Shown: piece after piece, positions 38,066 to 47,119 of the stretch
Layout: each line of letters starts with the position of its first letter
Numbering within the stretch: position 1 is the first letter of the stretch
Program-made: the position numbers and the translations under genes
From: Acidimicrobiales bacterium
Lineage (GTDB): Bacteria > Actinomycetota > Acidimicrobiia > Acidimicrobiales > Poriferisodalaceae
Direction of reading: 5' to 3'
Length of the DNA: 64,000 nt
NCBI GenBank assembly: GCA_009843525.1
Contig: VYDH01000014.1
Coordinates: 69,202-133,201 of the forward strand
Notes under the pieces: generated by a model
What the model was told of the DNA's origin: nothing
Databases searched by the model: none
Seen by the model: only the letters and a program-made list of their open reading frames with translations

Positions 38066-39388
38066 ATGGCAGCAGATGGGACGCAGCCGGAGGCTGACTG
38101 GACACAAGCGGAGGCAGAGTGGACGCAGCCGAACGCTGAGTTCTGGGCTCCCCAACGCAACGCCGTCGACGCATCCTTCGCCATGCAGCCGGCGGTGTAC
38201 GCCGACGAGGATTTCTTCGCTGCTGAGCAAGAGCGCCTGTTCGGCCGGGCGTGGGTCGCAGTAGCCCTGGCTGAACAGGTTGCACTGCCGGGCCGGCTGC
38301 TGGTGCGGTCGGTGGGCGGACGTTCGGTGCTGCTGACCCGGTCCGACGGCGGCCTGCACGGCTTTCTGAATTCGTGCCGTCATCGCGGCACCGAGCTGGC
38401 CGAACGCGATTGCGACATCGCGAACACGATCCGCTGCCCGTACCACCGTTGGCACTACAGCGCCGACGGCCAGCTCGTATCGGCACCCCTGTTCGACGAG
38501 GTGCCCCGAGACGACTTCGATGTGGCCGACTACGGGCTGGTCCCCGTGCGTACAGAGGCCTGGGGCCCGCTGGTGTTCGTCTGCCTCAGCGAAGACACAC
38601 CGCCGCTCGAGAAGTGGCTCGGCGATCTGCCCGACAGGTTGGCTGCCTACCAGTTCGCTGAGTGGCGCTCAACGGGGCTGGACGGAGCCGCAGGCACCTT
38701 CGACGTGGCGGCCAACTGGAAGCTCATCGTGGAGAACTTCGCGGAGTACTACCACCTGCCCTGGGTGCACCCGGAGCTGGCCAAGGTGTCCCGAGTGCCC
38801 GACCACTACCGCTACCAGGGTCCGGGCATGTACTGCGGCCAGACCACCACGCCGGTGTCGGGCGACGAGCGTGACGACTGGCTGACACTGCCTGCCGCAG
38901 CCGGACTCGACGATTCCGATGTCGCCAGCGGCAGATTCGTGGCCCTGTTCCCCAATGTGACGCTCGCCGTGCTGCCGAGCCACATGTTCCTGATGGTGCT
39001 GCAGCCGCTCGCCGCGGGCCGCACGCTCGAACACTGCACGTTCCTATTCCCGCCGGGCCCGATGACCGCGGGCGAGCCGTCGGCCGAGCTGCGGGAGGCT
39101 TTCGAGACCACACGCCGCTTCTGGATCGAGGTGAACGACGAGGACATCGACATCTGCGAGCGCGCCCAGCGTGGCATCTCGCTGGGCGGCGCGCCTCCGG
39201 GGCCGCTGGCCCCCCGCTTCGAAGAGCCGGTCAACCGGTTCCACAAGATGACCGCCGACCTGATGACACTCCCCTGCGCTGCCGACCTGACAGTGCCGGC
39301 GGGCGATCGACCCGGTGGCGTCGATCTCTACGGCAGCAAGCCGAATCCCCTGCCGCCGGCCATCGAACTCGACGCTGTGACGCACTAG
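38066..39388 (+). CDS. Rieske non-haem iron oxygenase, large subunit (betaine demethylase-like)
   Basis: A 440-residue ring-hydroxylating-oxygenase-type alpha subunit. The Rieske cluster ligands are Cys104/His106 (SCRHRGTE) and Cys124/His127 (RCPYHRWHY). The mononuclear iron site is His230 and His235 (NFAEYYHLPWVHPE) with an Asp in NDEDIDICE (360-362). The overall shape is like choline monooxygenase and glycine-betaine demethylase (GbcA), and the next gene encodes a dimethylglycine-dehydrogenase-like protein, so N-demethylation of betaine or a related methylamine is likely. The first 27 residues hold a degenerate TQxEAxW repeat. No reductase gene is adjacent. Confidence 0.85.
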   Translation: MAADGTQPEADWTQAEAEWTQPNAEFWAPQRNAVDASFAMQPAVYADEDFFAAEQERLFGRAWVAVALAEQVALPGRLLVRSVGGRSVLLTRSDGGLHGFLNSCRHRGTELAERDCDIANTIRCPYHRWHYSADGQLVSAPLFDEVPRDDFDVADYGLVPVRTEAWGPLVFVCLSEDTPPLEKWLGDLPDRLAAYQFAEWRSTGLDGAAGTFDVAANWKLIVENFAEYYHLPWVHPELAKVSRVPDHYRYQGPGMYCGQTTTPVSGDERDDWLTLPAAAGLDDSDVASGRFVALFPNVTLAVLPSHMFLMVLQPLAAGRTLEHCTFLFPPGPMTAGEPSAELREAFETTRRFWIEVNDEDIDICERAQRGISLGGAPPGPLAPRFEEPVNRFHKMTADLMTLPCAADLTVPAGDRPGGVDLYGSKPNPLPPAIELDAVTH

Positions 39389-39426
39389 CTGCGGCTCAGC
39401 CTCTGACCCTGCGAGACTGCACAGCC

Positions 39427-42066
39427 GTGACTGAACGGGTGCAAGCCGTCGTCATCGGCGGTGGCGTTGTGGGCGCCTCCGTGCTGTATCACCTGACCCG
39501 CGCGGGCTGGACCGACCTCGTACTGCTCGAACGCGCTGACCTGACTGCGGGTTCGACCTGGCATGCGGCCGGCGGCATTCATCCCATCAACGCCGACCCG
39601 ACCGTCGCAAAACTGCAGAAGTACACCATCGAGCTGTATCGCGAGATCGAGGCTGAATCCGGTCAGGACTGCGGCATCCACATGACTGGTGCGATCTTCC
39701 TGGCAGACACGCCCGAGCGTCTCGACTGGCTGCAGATGACCGACGCGCGAGGCAAGTACCTGGGCATCGACTCCGAGATGATCCCGGTGGGCGAGGCTGC
39801 CCGGCTGCTGCCCATTATCGATCCCGGTCAATTCGTGGGCGCGATGCTCGATGCCGAGCACGGCCACGTGGATCCCTCCGGCGTGACCTACGCATATGCC
39901 AAGGCCGCGACCGCGGCGGGCGCGGTGATCCGCCGCCATACGTGGGCTCGTCGCATCGAGCGAACGCCTGACGGCGCTGCCTGGCGCATCGGGCTCTACG
40001 ACACCTCCCGCGGCGACCTTGCCGGAGCCTCCGAGGCTGCAGGCGATGACGGCTGCGACGACTGGATCGAGGCGACCCACGTGGTGAACGCCGGCGGGCT
40101 CTGGGCTCGTGAAGTGGGCCGCATGGCCGGCGTGGAGCTGCCGGTGCTCGCAATGGAGCACACCTACGTGATCACCGAGCCTCTCGATGCCGTCATCGCC
40201 CACAATGAGCGCAGCGGCAGCGAGCTCATGGGTTCCATCGACTTCGGCGGCGAGATCTACACGCGCCAGGAGGGCCAGGGCCTGCTGGTCGGCACGTACG
40301 ACCAGGCCGCGGTGGCATGGCAGCGCCGACAGACGCCGTGGGACTTCGAGCGGCGACTGCTGACGCCCGATCTCGAGCGCATCGCACCGTCGCTGGAGAC
40401 CGCCTTCAGGCACTTTCCCGTGCTCGGCGATGTCGGCATCGCGCGAGTGGTCAACGGACCGTTCACCTTCTCTCCCGATGGGAACCCGCTGGTCGGGCCG
40501 ATCCGCGGTCTGCCGAACTTCTGGTCTGCCTGCGGTGTGCTGGCCGGACTCTGCCAGGGCGGCGGCGTAGGCCTCGCGCTGTCCAAGTGGATGACGACCG
40601 GCGATCCCGGATTCGATGTGTGGGCCATGGATCTCGCACGATTCGGCGATTGGGCCACCCGCCCGTACACCGCCGCCAAGGTGCGCGAGAACTACCGGCG
40701 GCGCTTCAGCATCGCCTTCCCGAACGAGTTCCTTCCCGAGGGACGTCCCTTGGCGACCACCCCGATCTACGAGCCCCAGCGTGACGCCGGCGCCGTCTTC
40801 GGCGACGTGTACGGATTGGAAGTGCCGCTGTGGTTTGCGCCCGAGCCCGGCACAGTCGAGGACGTCACCTTCGGTCGCTCCAATGCGTGGCCTCACGTCC
40901 GTGCAGAAGTGCACGCTGTGCGCCATGACGTCGGTCTCATGGAGACGTCAGGATTTGCCAAGTTCCTGGTGGAAGGGTCCGGTGCGCGGGCATGGCTCAC
41001 CCACCTGCTCGCGGGCAGACTTCCGCCGCCAGGCAGGATCTCGCTCTCGCCGATGTGCAACGAGCGAGGCAATCTCACCGGCGATCTCACGGTTGCCTGC
41101 CTGCCGGCGGCGACCGGAACTCCCGACGGGCCGGTGCACACGGCGACCGGCGGCGCCACCGGCAATGCCGCGACCGCTGAGCGCTTCATCATCTTCGGAT
41201 CGGGCATCGCCGAGCGCCACTACGAGCGCTGGTTCGACGCTGATCTCGCTCGCTGGCGCGCATCAGCCGCAACGCCGCAGGGAACAGCCTGGTACCGGAC
41301 GCTCGGCGCCGAGCTGTGCGGCGTGGCCATTGCGGGGCCCAAATCGAGAGATCTCCTCTCGGAGGTGACCGACGCTGACGTCTCCGATGAGGCGATGCGT
41401 TTCGGCAGCTTCACCGCGGTCGATGTGGGCTGGGCGCGAGCGTGGTGCGGCCGCCTGAGCTACACCGGCGATCTCGGTTACGAGCTGTGGACCGATGCCA
41501 GATACCTGCGTCATGTCTTCGACCTGCTCATGACGCATGGCCGGCCCTACGGGCTGCGGCTGTTCGGCTTGGCGGCGCTGAATTCGCTTCGACTGGACAA
41601 GAGCTTCGGCAGCTGGGCGCGTGAGTACCGGCCCACCTACGACCCCTTCGAGGCCGGCTTGGGCCGCTTCGTCCGATTCACGAGAGCCGGCGACGACGGC
41701 GTTGACTTCGTCGGGCGTGCAGCCCTGGTCGACAAGTACGGACTTGGCGGAACTGCGACGGGCGACCGAAGTGCCTCGGCTGGAGCAATGGCGCTGTGCG
41801 CGTGGACGGTCGATAGCCCACTCGACGAATCCGGCTTCGACGCAGTCGGCGACGAGCCCATCTATTGCAGCGGAGAGCCGGTCGGCTGGGTGACATCTGG
41901 CGGATTCGCGCACCACAGCAATGTGTCCGTCGCCATGGGTTATGTGCCGGTCGAATTCGCACACGACGGTGCGGATTTTGGGATCGAAATCGTGGGTGAA
42001 CGGCGCGCAGCCCACCTCATCGCTGACTGCCTCTGGGATCCAACCGGCAGGGCCATGCGCCGGTGA
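39427..42066 (+). CDS. Dimethylglycine/sarcosine dehydrogenase-like FAD and GcvT protein
   Basis: An 879-residue two-part enzyme. The N-terminal FAD-binding oxidoreductase has VVIGGGVVGASVLYHL (GxGxxG-type at 11-16) and GSTWHAAGG, where His46 matches the covalent FAD His of dimethylglycine dehydrogenase. The C-terminal half has the folate-binding GcvT fold with RLFGLAALNSLRLDKSFGSW and YDPFEAGLGRFV. Such proteins oxidatively demethylate N-methyl glycines and pass formaldehyde equivalents to tetrahydrofolate. It starts with GTG, 38 bp after the Rieske oxygenase gene, so the two likely act in sequence. A Gly/Ala/Thr-rich insertion near residues 560-585 looks variable. Confidence 0.88.
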   Translation: MTERVQAVVIGGGVVGASVLYHLTRAGWTDLVLLERADLTAGSTWHAAGGIHPINADPTVAKLQKYTIELYREIEAESGQDCGIHMTGAIFLADTPERLDWLQMTDARGKYLGIDSEMIPVGEAARLLPIIDPGQFVGAMLDAEHGHVDPSGVTYAYAKAATAAGAVIRRHTWARRIERTPDGAAWRIGLYDTSRGDLAGASEAAGDDGCDDWIEATHVVNAGGLWAREVGRMAGVELPVLAMEHTYVITEPLDAVIAHNERSGSELMGSIDFGGEIYTRQEGQGLLVGTYDQAAVAWQRRQTPWDFERRLLTPDLERIAPSLETAFRHFPVLGDVGIARVVNGPFTFSPDGNPLVGPIRGLPNFWSACGVLAGLCQGGGVGLALSKWMTTGDPGFDVWAMDLARFGDWATRPYTAAKVRENYRRRFSIAFPNEFLPEGRPLATTPIYEPQRDAGAVFGDVYGLEVPLWFAPEPGTVEDVTFGRSNAWPHVRAEVHAVRHDVGLMETSGFAKFLVEGSGARAWLTHLLAGRLPPPGRISLSPMCNERGNLTGDLTVACLPAATGTPDGPVHTATGGATGNAATAERFIIFGSGIAERHYERWFDADLARWRASAATPQGTAWYRTLGAELCGVAIAGPKSRDLLSEVTDADVSDEAMRFGSFTAVDVGWARAWCGRLSYTGDLGYELWTDARYLRHVFDLLMTHGRPYGLRLFGLAALNSLRLDKSFGSWAREYRPTYDPFEAGLGRFVRFTRAGDDGVDFVGRAALVDKYGLGGTATGDRSASAGAMALCAWTVDSPLDESGFDAVGDEPIYCSGEPVGWVTSGGFAHHSNVSVAMGYVPVEFAHDGADFGIEIVGERRAAHLIADCLWDPTGRAMRR

Positions 42067-42327
42067 GCCCGGCTTGTCGCATTTTCTGGCCCGGATACGC
42101 TCGACTCCAGGCGTTGAGTTGGATTGACTAAATCTATAGCGGCATAGGTATTTCCAAATAGTACGGCGAAGAATATAGACAGCTGCACTTCAAAATACCG
42201 GCGATTTTTGGCCGCATTTCATGAGCAATCGGGGTTGATTGTCTCCGGCTTGAAGTACCCTTACGCTCTTCCACTTCTTGTAAGCACCGGGAAGAGATAC
42301 AGGTCAAACGTCGGTGATGTCATAGAT
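42067..42327. other. AT-rich intergenic region before the LysR gene
   Basis: About 260 bp, clearly richer in A/T than the rest (notably 42115-42230), with TTGACT at 42123 followed by several TA-rich runs, but no convincing paired -10. It likely holds the promoter and operators for the LysR gene. No gene is seen. Confidence 0.4.
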
Positions 42328-43236
42328 ATGTCCTCACGCTTGGAAATGCATCACTACGAAACCATCGTCGCGGTCTCGGAAACCGGATCGGTGACCGCGG
42401 CGGCCGGTCGACTTCATGTCAGCCAATCTGCAGTGAGCCATCGGCTGGCCGAAGCTGAGCGGCGCCTCGGTGGACGCCTCTTCGAACGCCGGCCGTCTCG
42501 CGGCATGCAACCCACACCTGCGGCGCTGGCGCTGTGCCAAGCCGCCCATCGCGCAATGCCGGATCTGGCACGGGCCGAGCAGGACTTCATGCGCAGCGTC
42601 GGCGGTGCCACGGCCACGGTCCGGATCGGCGTCGGGTCATACGACTGCTACCACTGGCCGGCGCCGTTTGCGGCAGCGTGCAGCGAACGGCTGGAAGGAC
42701 TGCTCCTCGAACTGGTGGTCGTGGGCGACATGCCAGTGCCACGACTCGCTGACGGGACGGCCGACCTCGTGCTCGCTCCGGGACCGGCGCCGGGGGCGCG
42801 TGACGCGATCCACCTGTTCACCGATGAGCTGGTGCTGGTCACACACCCAGAGCACCGACTCGCCAGCCGGACATGGATCGGGCCCGAGGCGATCGCGGAA
42901 GAGAACTACTTCACATACAACCGGCAGCCGTCGCCTGGCTTCGAGTACGAGCGCTTCGTCCGCCCTGCGGGACTGTCGCCCCGAACGATCACCGTGCTCG
43001 AGCAGACCGGCGCCATCGCCGAGATGATCGCGGCTGACTTCGGAGTGTCCATTCTCAGCCGGTGGGCGATGTCGCCGTGGCTCGATTCCGGGCGACTCGT
43101 CGCCGTGCGCTGCGGTCGTTCTGGGCTCGACCTGGAATGGTCGGCCCTCACCCGAGTCGAAACAGACGACGACGCACCTGAGCGGCAGGTTGCCAATGCC
43201 ATCGTCGGCTGGCTCGGCAATCCGAGCAACAGCTGA
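42328..43236 (+). CDS. LysR-family transcriptional regulator
   Basis: A 302-residue LysR-type regulator. The N-terminal winged helix is plain: HHYETIVAVSETGSVTAAAG then LHVSQSAVSHRLAEAERRLG and LFERRPSRG, followed by the effector-binding domain starting VRIGVGSYDCY. The ATG at 42328 (MSSRLEMHHY) is chosen over an ATG 120 bp upstream in AT-rich sequence. It is downstream of and codirectional with the betaine-type demethylation pair, and tail to tail with an acyl-CoA dehydrogenase gene. Its targets are unknown; LysR proteins often control neighbours. Confidence 0.92.
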   Translation: MSSRLEMHHYETIVAVSETGSVTAAAGRLHVSQSAVSHRLAEAERRLGGRLFERRPSRGMQPTPAALALCQAAHRAMPDLARAEQDFMRSVGGATATVRIGVGSYDCYHWPAPFAAACSERLEGLLLELVVVGDMPVPRLADGTADLVLAPGPAPGARDAIHLFTDELVLVTHPEHRLASRTWIGPEAIAEENYFTYNRQPSPGFEYERFVRPAGLSPRTITVLEQTGAIAEMIAADFGVSILSRWAMSPWLDSGRLVAVRCGRSGLDLEWSALTRVETDDDAPERQVANAIVGWLGNPSNS

Positions 43237-43264
43237 GCCCAACCGGTTTGTCTGACCGCCTGGC

Positions 43265-44482
43265 TCAGTCGAGCAGCGACCTGCTGATCACGACGTCCTG
43301 GATCTCGGTGGCACCGTCGACGTAGTGCGTCAGGCGTGAGGCGGCGAGGTGCCGGGGCAGCGGATGGTCGCGCCGGCCGCCCGCTGCGCCCATCACCTGC
43401 ATGCAGTCGGCCAAGCCTCGCTCGGCAACGCGAGTGGCGAACTTCTTGGCGTGTGCTGCGTGGACAGCCGCTGGTCGGCCTTCTGCCACCGCCAGCGCTG
43501 CCCGATAGGCGAGCAGGCGGGCAGCCTCCAGGTCGGTTGCCACGTCGGCCAGCTTGAAGCGCACGCCCTGCAGGTCGGCGATGCGGCCGCCGAACGCCTG
43601 CCGCTTGCGGACGTAATCGATGGCAGTCGCGAGGCCGGTGCGCATCATGCCGCAGCACATTGCCGCCACCAGCACCCGGGCGATGTCGATGCCTTCCATC
43701 GCGGCAACGAACCCTTCGCCGAGGGGCACCATGACATCAGCGTCAGCTACCCGGCACTCGTCGAAGCGGATCTCGTTGGTGCCGATGCCGTGGGCGCCGA
43801 TGAGCTCGTAGCCGTCGGTCCGCTCGATGCCGTCAGTGCTGCTGTCGACGAGGAACGTCATGATGCCCCGGTGTCCCGCTGCGGGATCGGCCTGCGCGTA
43901 CACCGACATCACGTCGGCCGCCGTGCCATTGCTGACCCATGCCTTGCGACCGTCGATGACCCACTCGTCGCCGTCGCGACGCGCTGCCGTAGTGATCTTG
44001 GCGGCATCGCTGCCGACGCCCGGCTCCGTCAAGAGGAAAGCGCCGAGCCGCTCGCCCGAGACCAACGGCCCCAGTGCCCGCTCCCGCATCTCCGCGGGGG
44101 CACGCCTGCTCACCGCACCCGCCAGATTGTTGTGACAGACGAGCACGAATGCGATGGCGAAGTCGGCCGCGGCCACCTCTTCGAGCACCCGTGCCAGCCC
44201 GACCTGACTCAGCCCCGAACCACCATCGGCAACGGGCACGAGCAACCCGCACAGCTGTTCTTCCGCCGCACTCTGAAATGCCTCAGCCGCGAAGCGGCGT
44301 TCACGCTCCCAGGACTCGGCGTGCGGCGCGACCGCAGAGCTGGCCCATGCCGTCGCCCGATCCACCACCGCCTGGTCTGCTGCTCCCACCGCAGCGTCCG
44401 CCACCTCCGGCAGGAGTTCATCGGCCAGATCCGATGGGGGCATGACGTCGAGATCGATTGCAGCTGAGGTCATGGCCCGCAT
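43265..44482 (-). CDS. Acyl-CoA dehydrogenase
   Basis: A 405-residue FAD-dependent acyl-CoA dehydrogenase. Signatures are FLLTEPGVGSDAAKITT (FAD/substrate loop), DGRKAWVSNG, the C-terminal QAFGGRIADLQGVRFKLADV helix pair, and VDGATEIQDVVISRSLL near the end. The ATG at 44482 is supported by GAGG about 8 nt upstream on the minus strand; a second ATG lies three codons later. The substrate acyl chain cannot be read. It is divergent from the acetyl-CoA hydrolase/transferase gene with 146 bp between, which fits shared control of an acyl-CoA pathway. Confidence 0.93.
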   Translation of the reverse strand: MRAMTSAAIDLDVMPPSDLADELLPEVADAAVGAADQAVVDRATAWASSAVAPHAESWERERRFAAEAFQSAAEEQLCGLLVPVADGGSGLSQVGLARVLEEVAAADFAIAFVLVCHNNLAGAVSRRAPAEMRERALGPLVSGERLGAFLLTEPGVGSDAAKITTAARRDGDEWVIDGRKAWVSNGTAADVMSVYAQADPAAGHRGIMTFLVDSSTDGIERTDGYELIGAHGIGTNEIRFDECRVADADVMVPLGEGFVAAMEGIDIARVLVAAMCCGMMRTGLATAIDYVRKRQAFGGRIADLQGVRFKLADVATDLEAARLLAYRAALAVAEGRPAAVHAAHAKKFATRVAERGLADCMQVMGAAGGRRDHPLPRHLAASRLTHYVDGATEIQDVVISRSLLD

Positions 44483-44628
44483 CTTGCCATCCTCACGTTC
44501 CGCCCATCTGCGAGAGGATCGCGGATCCCTGGAGTGAGGCCGATGGCCCGCGACGCCATGGGTGGCCGTCGTACAGTTCGCCAACCGGTCGGCTACCAGG
44601 CCGCCGGGTGCCGAGAAGGGCTGCCGAG

Positions 44629-45936
44629 ATGAATCCAGACCGCCCCTCCGCGCGCCAAGGCAATCGTGCCGGTGTCCAGCTCGGCATCGACGAGGCGATC
44701 GGGCGCATCGGGCGCAGGGCACGCGTCTATGTCGCGCAGGGCTCTGCGGCCCCGTACGGCCTGCTCGCTGCCATTGACGCGGCGCACGACCGCTTCGCAG
44801 AGCTCGAGTTCGTCAGCGCCTTCCTGCTGGATCGGCCCGCACCTCTGGATCATCTCGGCAACCCTTTCCGCTGGACGTCACTTCAGCCGAGCGGGGCTCT
44901 GCGCGACGCACTCGACAGCCCGCATTTCGGCGTGGTCCCGGCCCGCTACTCGGACATCACCGGCCTCGTGGGACCCGGCGGCGGCCTGGAGGCCGACGTT
45001 CTGCTCTGCCAGGCCAGCCCGCCTGACGCGGACGGCCGCATGAGCCTGGGCACGGGCGTCGGCGGTCACGTCGACCTGCTGCGATCCACCCCGCTGGTGA
45101 TCGCGCAGGTGAACCCGCACATGCCATACGTGCACGGCGCGGGGGAATGCCACCGCACAGACTTTGACGGGCTCGTCGAAGTCGACGAGCCGCTGCCGGA
45201 GCTGGCGCCCGCCGTGGTCGATGAGACCGCGGCGGCAATTGCGGCCCACGTCGGCCAGTTCATCGGCGACGGGACGACGCTGCAGTTCGGGATCGGCTCT
45301 ATCCCCGATGCGGTGCTCTCCAGCCTGGCCGACCGCCGGCACCTCGGCCTGCACGGCGGCATGATCAACGACGCCTGCATCGACCTCATCGACAGCGGTG
45401 CGGTGGACAACCGTCACAAGGGACCGGTCGGTGACGGCGTCAGCGTCGCCGCAGAGGTGATGGGCACGCGCCGCCTCTACGACTGGGTCGACGGCAATCC
45501 GGCGGTGCAGCTCGTGAACGGCGCGTTGAGCCACGGCATCGAAGGCATCGCCCAGATTCGCAACTTCGTGGCACTGCAATCGACCGTGCAGATGGCCCTC
45601 GACGGCTCGGCGAACTCCGAAATGATCGCGGGCCGCTGCATCTCCGGACCCGGCGGGGCGCCCGACTTCGCATTCGGCGCCTGTGTAGCGACCGGCGGCC
45701 GGTCCATTGTCGCCATGCCGTCCACCGCAGCCAGCGGACGCATCTCGCGCATCGTGGCCCAGCTCGAGCCGGGCGCCCCCACAACCCTCCCGGCGTACAC
45801 CGCCGACATAGTCGCCACCGAATTCGGCGCCGTGGAACTCCGAGGCCGCTCGCTAGAAGAACGGGCGAACCTGCTCACCTCGATAGCCCACCCAGACTTC
45901 CGTGACGACCTGAGCGGTGGGCCACAGATGCCATAG
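44629..45936 (+). CDS. Acetyl-CoA hydrolase/transferase family protein
   Basis: A 435-residue CoA-transferase of the acetyl-CoA hydrolase/4-hydroxybutyrate CoA-transferase family. Features are FVSAFLLDRPAP near 63, DGTTLQFGIGSIPDAVLSSL near 210, LHGGMINDACIDL near 240 and the catalytic Glu region IVATEFGAVELRG near 400. The ATG at 44629 has an AGAAGGG ribosome site about 8 nt upstream. The C-terminal codons and TAG stop lie inside the conserved flank of palindromic element copy B, so insertion or evolution of the element may have set the present C-terminus. Confidence 0.88.
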   Translation: MNPDRPSARQGNRAGVQLGIDEAIGRIGRRARVYVAQGSAAPYGLLAAIDAAHDRFAELEFVSAFLLDRPAPLDHLGNPFRWTSLQPSGALRDALDSPHFGVVPARYSDITGLVGPGGGLEADVLLCQASPPDADGRMSLGTGVGGHVDLLRSTPLVIAQVNPHMPYVHGAGECHRTDFDGLVEVDEPLPELAPAVVDETAAAIAAHVGQFIGDGTTLQFGIGSIPDAVLSSLADRRHLGLHGGMINDACIDLIDSGAVDNRHKGPVGDGVSVAAEVMGTRRLYDWVDGNPAVQLVNGALSHGIEGIAQIRNFVALQSTVQMALDGSANSEMIAGRCISGPGGAPDFAFGACVATGGRSIVAMPSTAASGRISRIVAQLEPGAPTTLPAYTADIVATEFGAVELRGRSLEERANLLTSIAHPDFRDDLSGGPQMP

Positions 45937-46084
45937 CGGCGGAGGCGGCAGGCGATTCTGCGACGTTGCGACCGGTTCCCTCATGGAAGCGCCGTTGTGC
46001 GTCAATGACGTCGGCAAGAAATGCGGTGAGGTGCACATCTCTCACCTGCCGGATCGCTGGTCGCAGAATCGCCTGCCGCCTCCG
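45923..46084 (+). repeat. Palindromic repeat element, copy B
   Basis: A perfect 25-bp inverted repeat (45940-45964 and 46060-46084) encloses a 95-nt loop, preceded by the same CACAGATGCCATAGC flank as copy A. The element matches copy A (28611-28776, opposite orientation) throughout. It spans the stop codon of the CoA-transferase gene and lies 12 bp from the end of the convergent SDR gene. The long stem could also serve as a terminator, but both arms and loop are far more conserved than a terminator needs. Confidence 0.85.
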
Positions 46085-46096
46085 TCGCGGGCGCGA

Positions 46097-46984
46097 CTAC
46101 AGCCGGCGGACGGTAGCGGCTTGGCCAGTGGTGCCGTAAGCCATGCCTGCCATGCGGTGAAGGTTGCGCGTGTTGTGCATGCGGCCGTGGATTCGCGGTC
46201 CAGCAGCGAGCATGGCGCCATCGACCACGAGTTGCTGGCCGCTCACGAATTTGCTCTCGTCGCTGGCCAGGAACAGCGCCATGGACGCGATGTCGGTGCC
46301 CTCGCCCCGATCCGGCCACGGCTGCATCTCAGACATGACCTCCTCGGCTTGGGCTTCGTTTCCGCTGTGCATCAACGGCGTGAAGATGAGACCCGGGCAG
46401 ATGGCGTTGACGCGAATGCGGTGGGGTGCCAGTTCCAGTCCGGTGGTCTGCGCCAGGCTGATCACCGCCGCCTTGGCCGCCGAATACGCCTGCGGTCCGG
46501 CACCGCCGCCGACCCCGGCGATCGATGCGGTGTTGATGATGGAGCCGCCGGTGCCCTGCGGGATCATGACCCGCGCCGCGTGCTTGGTGCCCAGCATCAC
46601 CGAGCGCACCAGGATGGCGAAGGTTTCGTCCCAAGCGTCCGCGTCCAGCTCGGTGATCGGGCCGAAGGCCCCGCCGATGCCTGCGTTGTTGAACACCACG
46701 TCCAGCTGGCCGAATGTCTCGACTGCCAGCTCGGTCATCGCGGCCACGTCGTCCTCGACCGCCACATCGGTGCGTGTGAAGCGAGCGCGATCGCCCAGGC
46801 CCGCGCCGGTCAGCTCCTCCATGAACGCATGCCCAGCGTCGGCGTTGAGGTCGCCGATCACGACCGAGGCGCCTTCTGTCAGGAACAGCTCGACCGTCGA
46901 CCGTCCCATGCCGCTGGCCCCGCCGGTGATCACCGCAGCCTTGCCAGCGAGCCGTCCCCCGGAGCTGCCGCTGCTCTCACTCAT
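46097..46984 (-). CDS. Short-chain dehydrogenase/reductase
   Basis: A 295-residue classical SDR. The cofactor motif is TGGASGMG (20-27), Asp45 after the second strand favours NAD(H), then NNAG (99-102), catalytic Ser154, Tyr167 and Lys171 (YSAAK) and the NAICPG loop. It is longer than most SDRs at the C-terminus (HGRMHNTRNLHRMAGMAYG tail), seen in some actinobacterial hydroxysteroid or terpene alcohol dehydrogenases. It is alone on its strand and convergent with the CoA-transferase gene across palindromic element B. Confidence 0.92.
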   Translation of the reverse strand: MSESSGSSGGRLAGKAAVITGGASGMGRSTVELFLTEGASVVIGDLNADAGHAFMEELTGAGLGDRARFTRTDVAVEDDVAAMTELAVETFGQLDVVFNNAGIGGAFGPITELDADAWDETFAILVRSVMLGTKHAARVMIPQGTGGSIINTASIAGVGGGAGPQAYSAAKAAVISLAQTTGLELAPHRIRVNAICPGLIFTPLMHSGNEAQAEEVMSEMQPWPDRGEGTDIASMALFLASDESKFVSGQQLVVDGAMLAAGPRIHGRMHNTRNLHRMAGMAYGTTGQAATVRRL

Positions 46985-47119
46985 CGTGCTGTCCTCCCGT
47001 GCCGTCTAGTTTGACTGTGTCGAATTGGTGGGCGCGATTGTCGCCTATGACGCGACGTCGTGCGCCGTGCGAGAATACGGGCCGGGATTCGGGGGAACCC
47101 GCGGACATCGGGGAAAGAC

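Noticed and set aside
42115..42230. Specific promoter boxes before the LysR gene
   Set aside because: TTGACT is present but no acceptable -10 lies at the right spacing; the region is only described as AT-rich.
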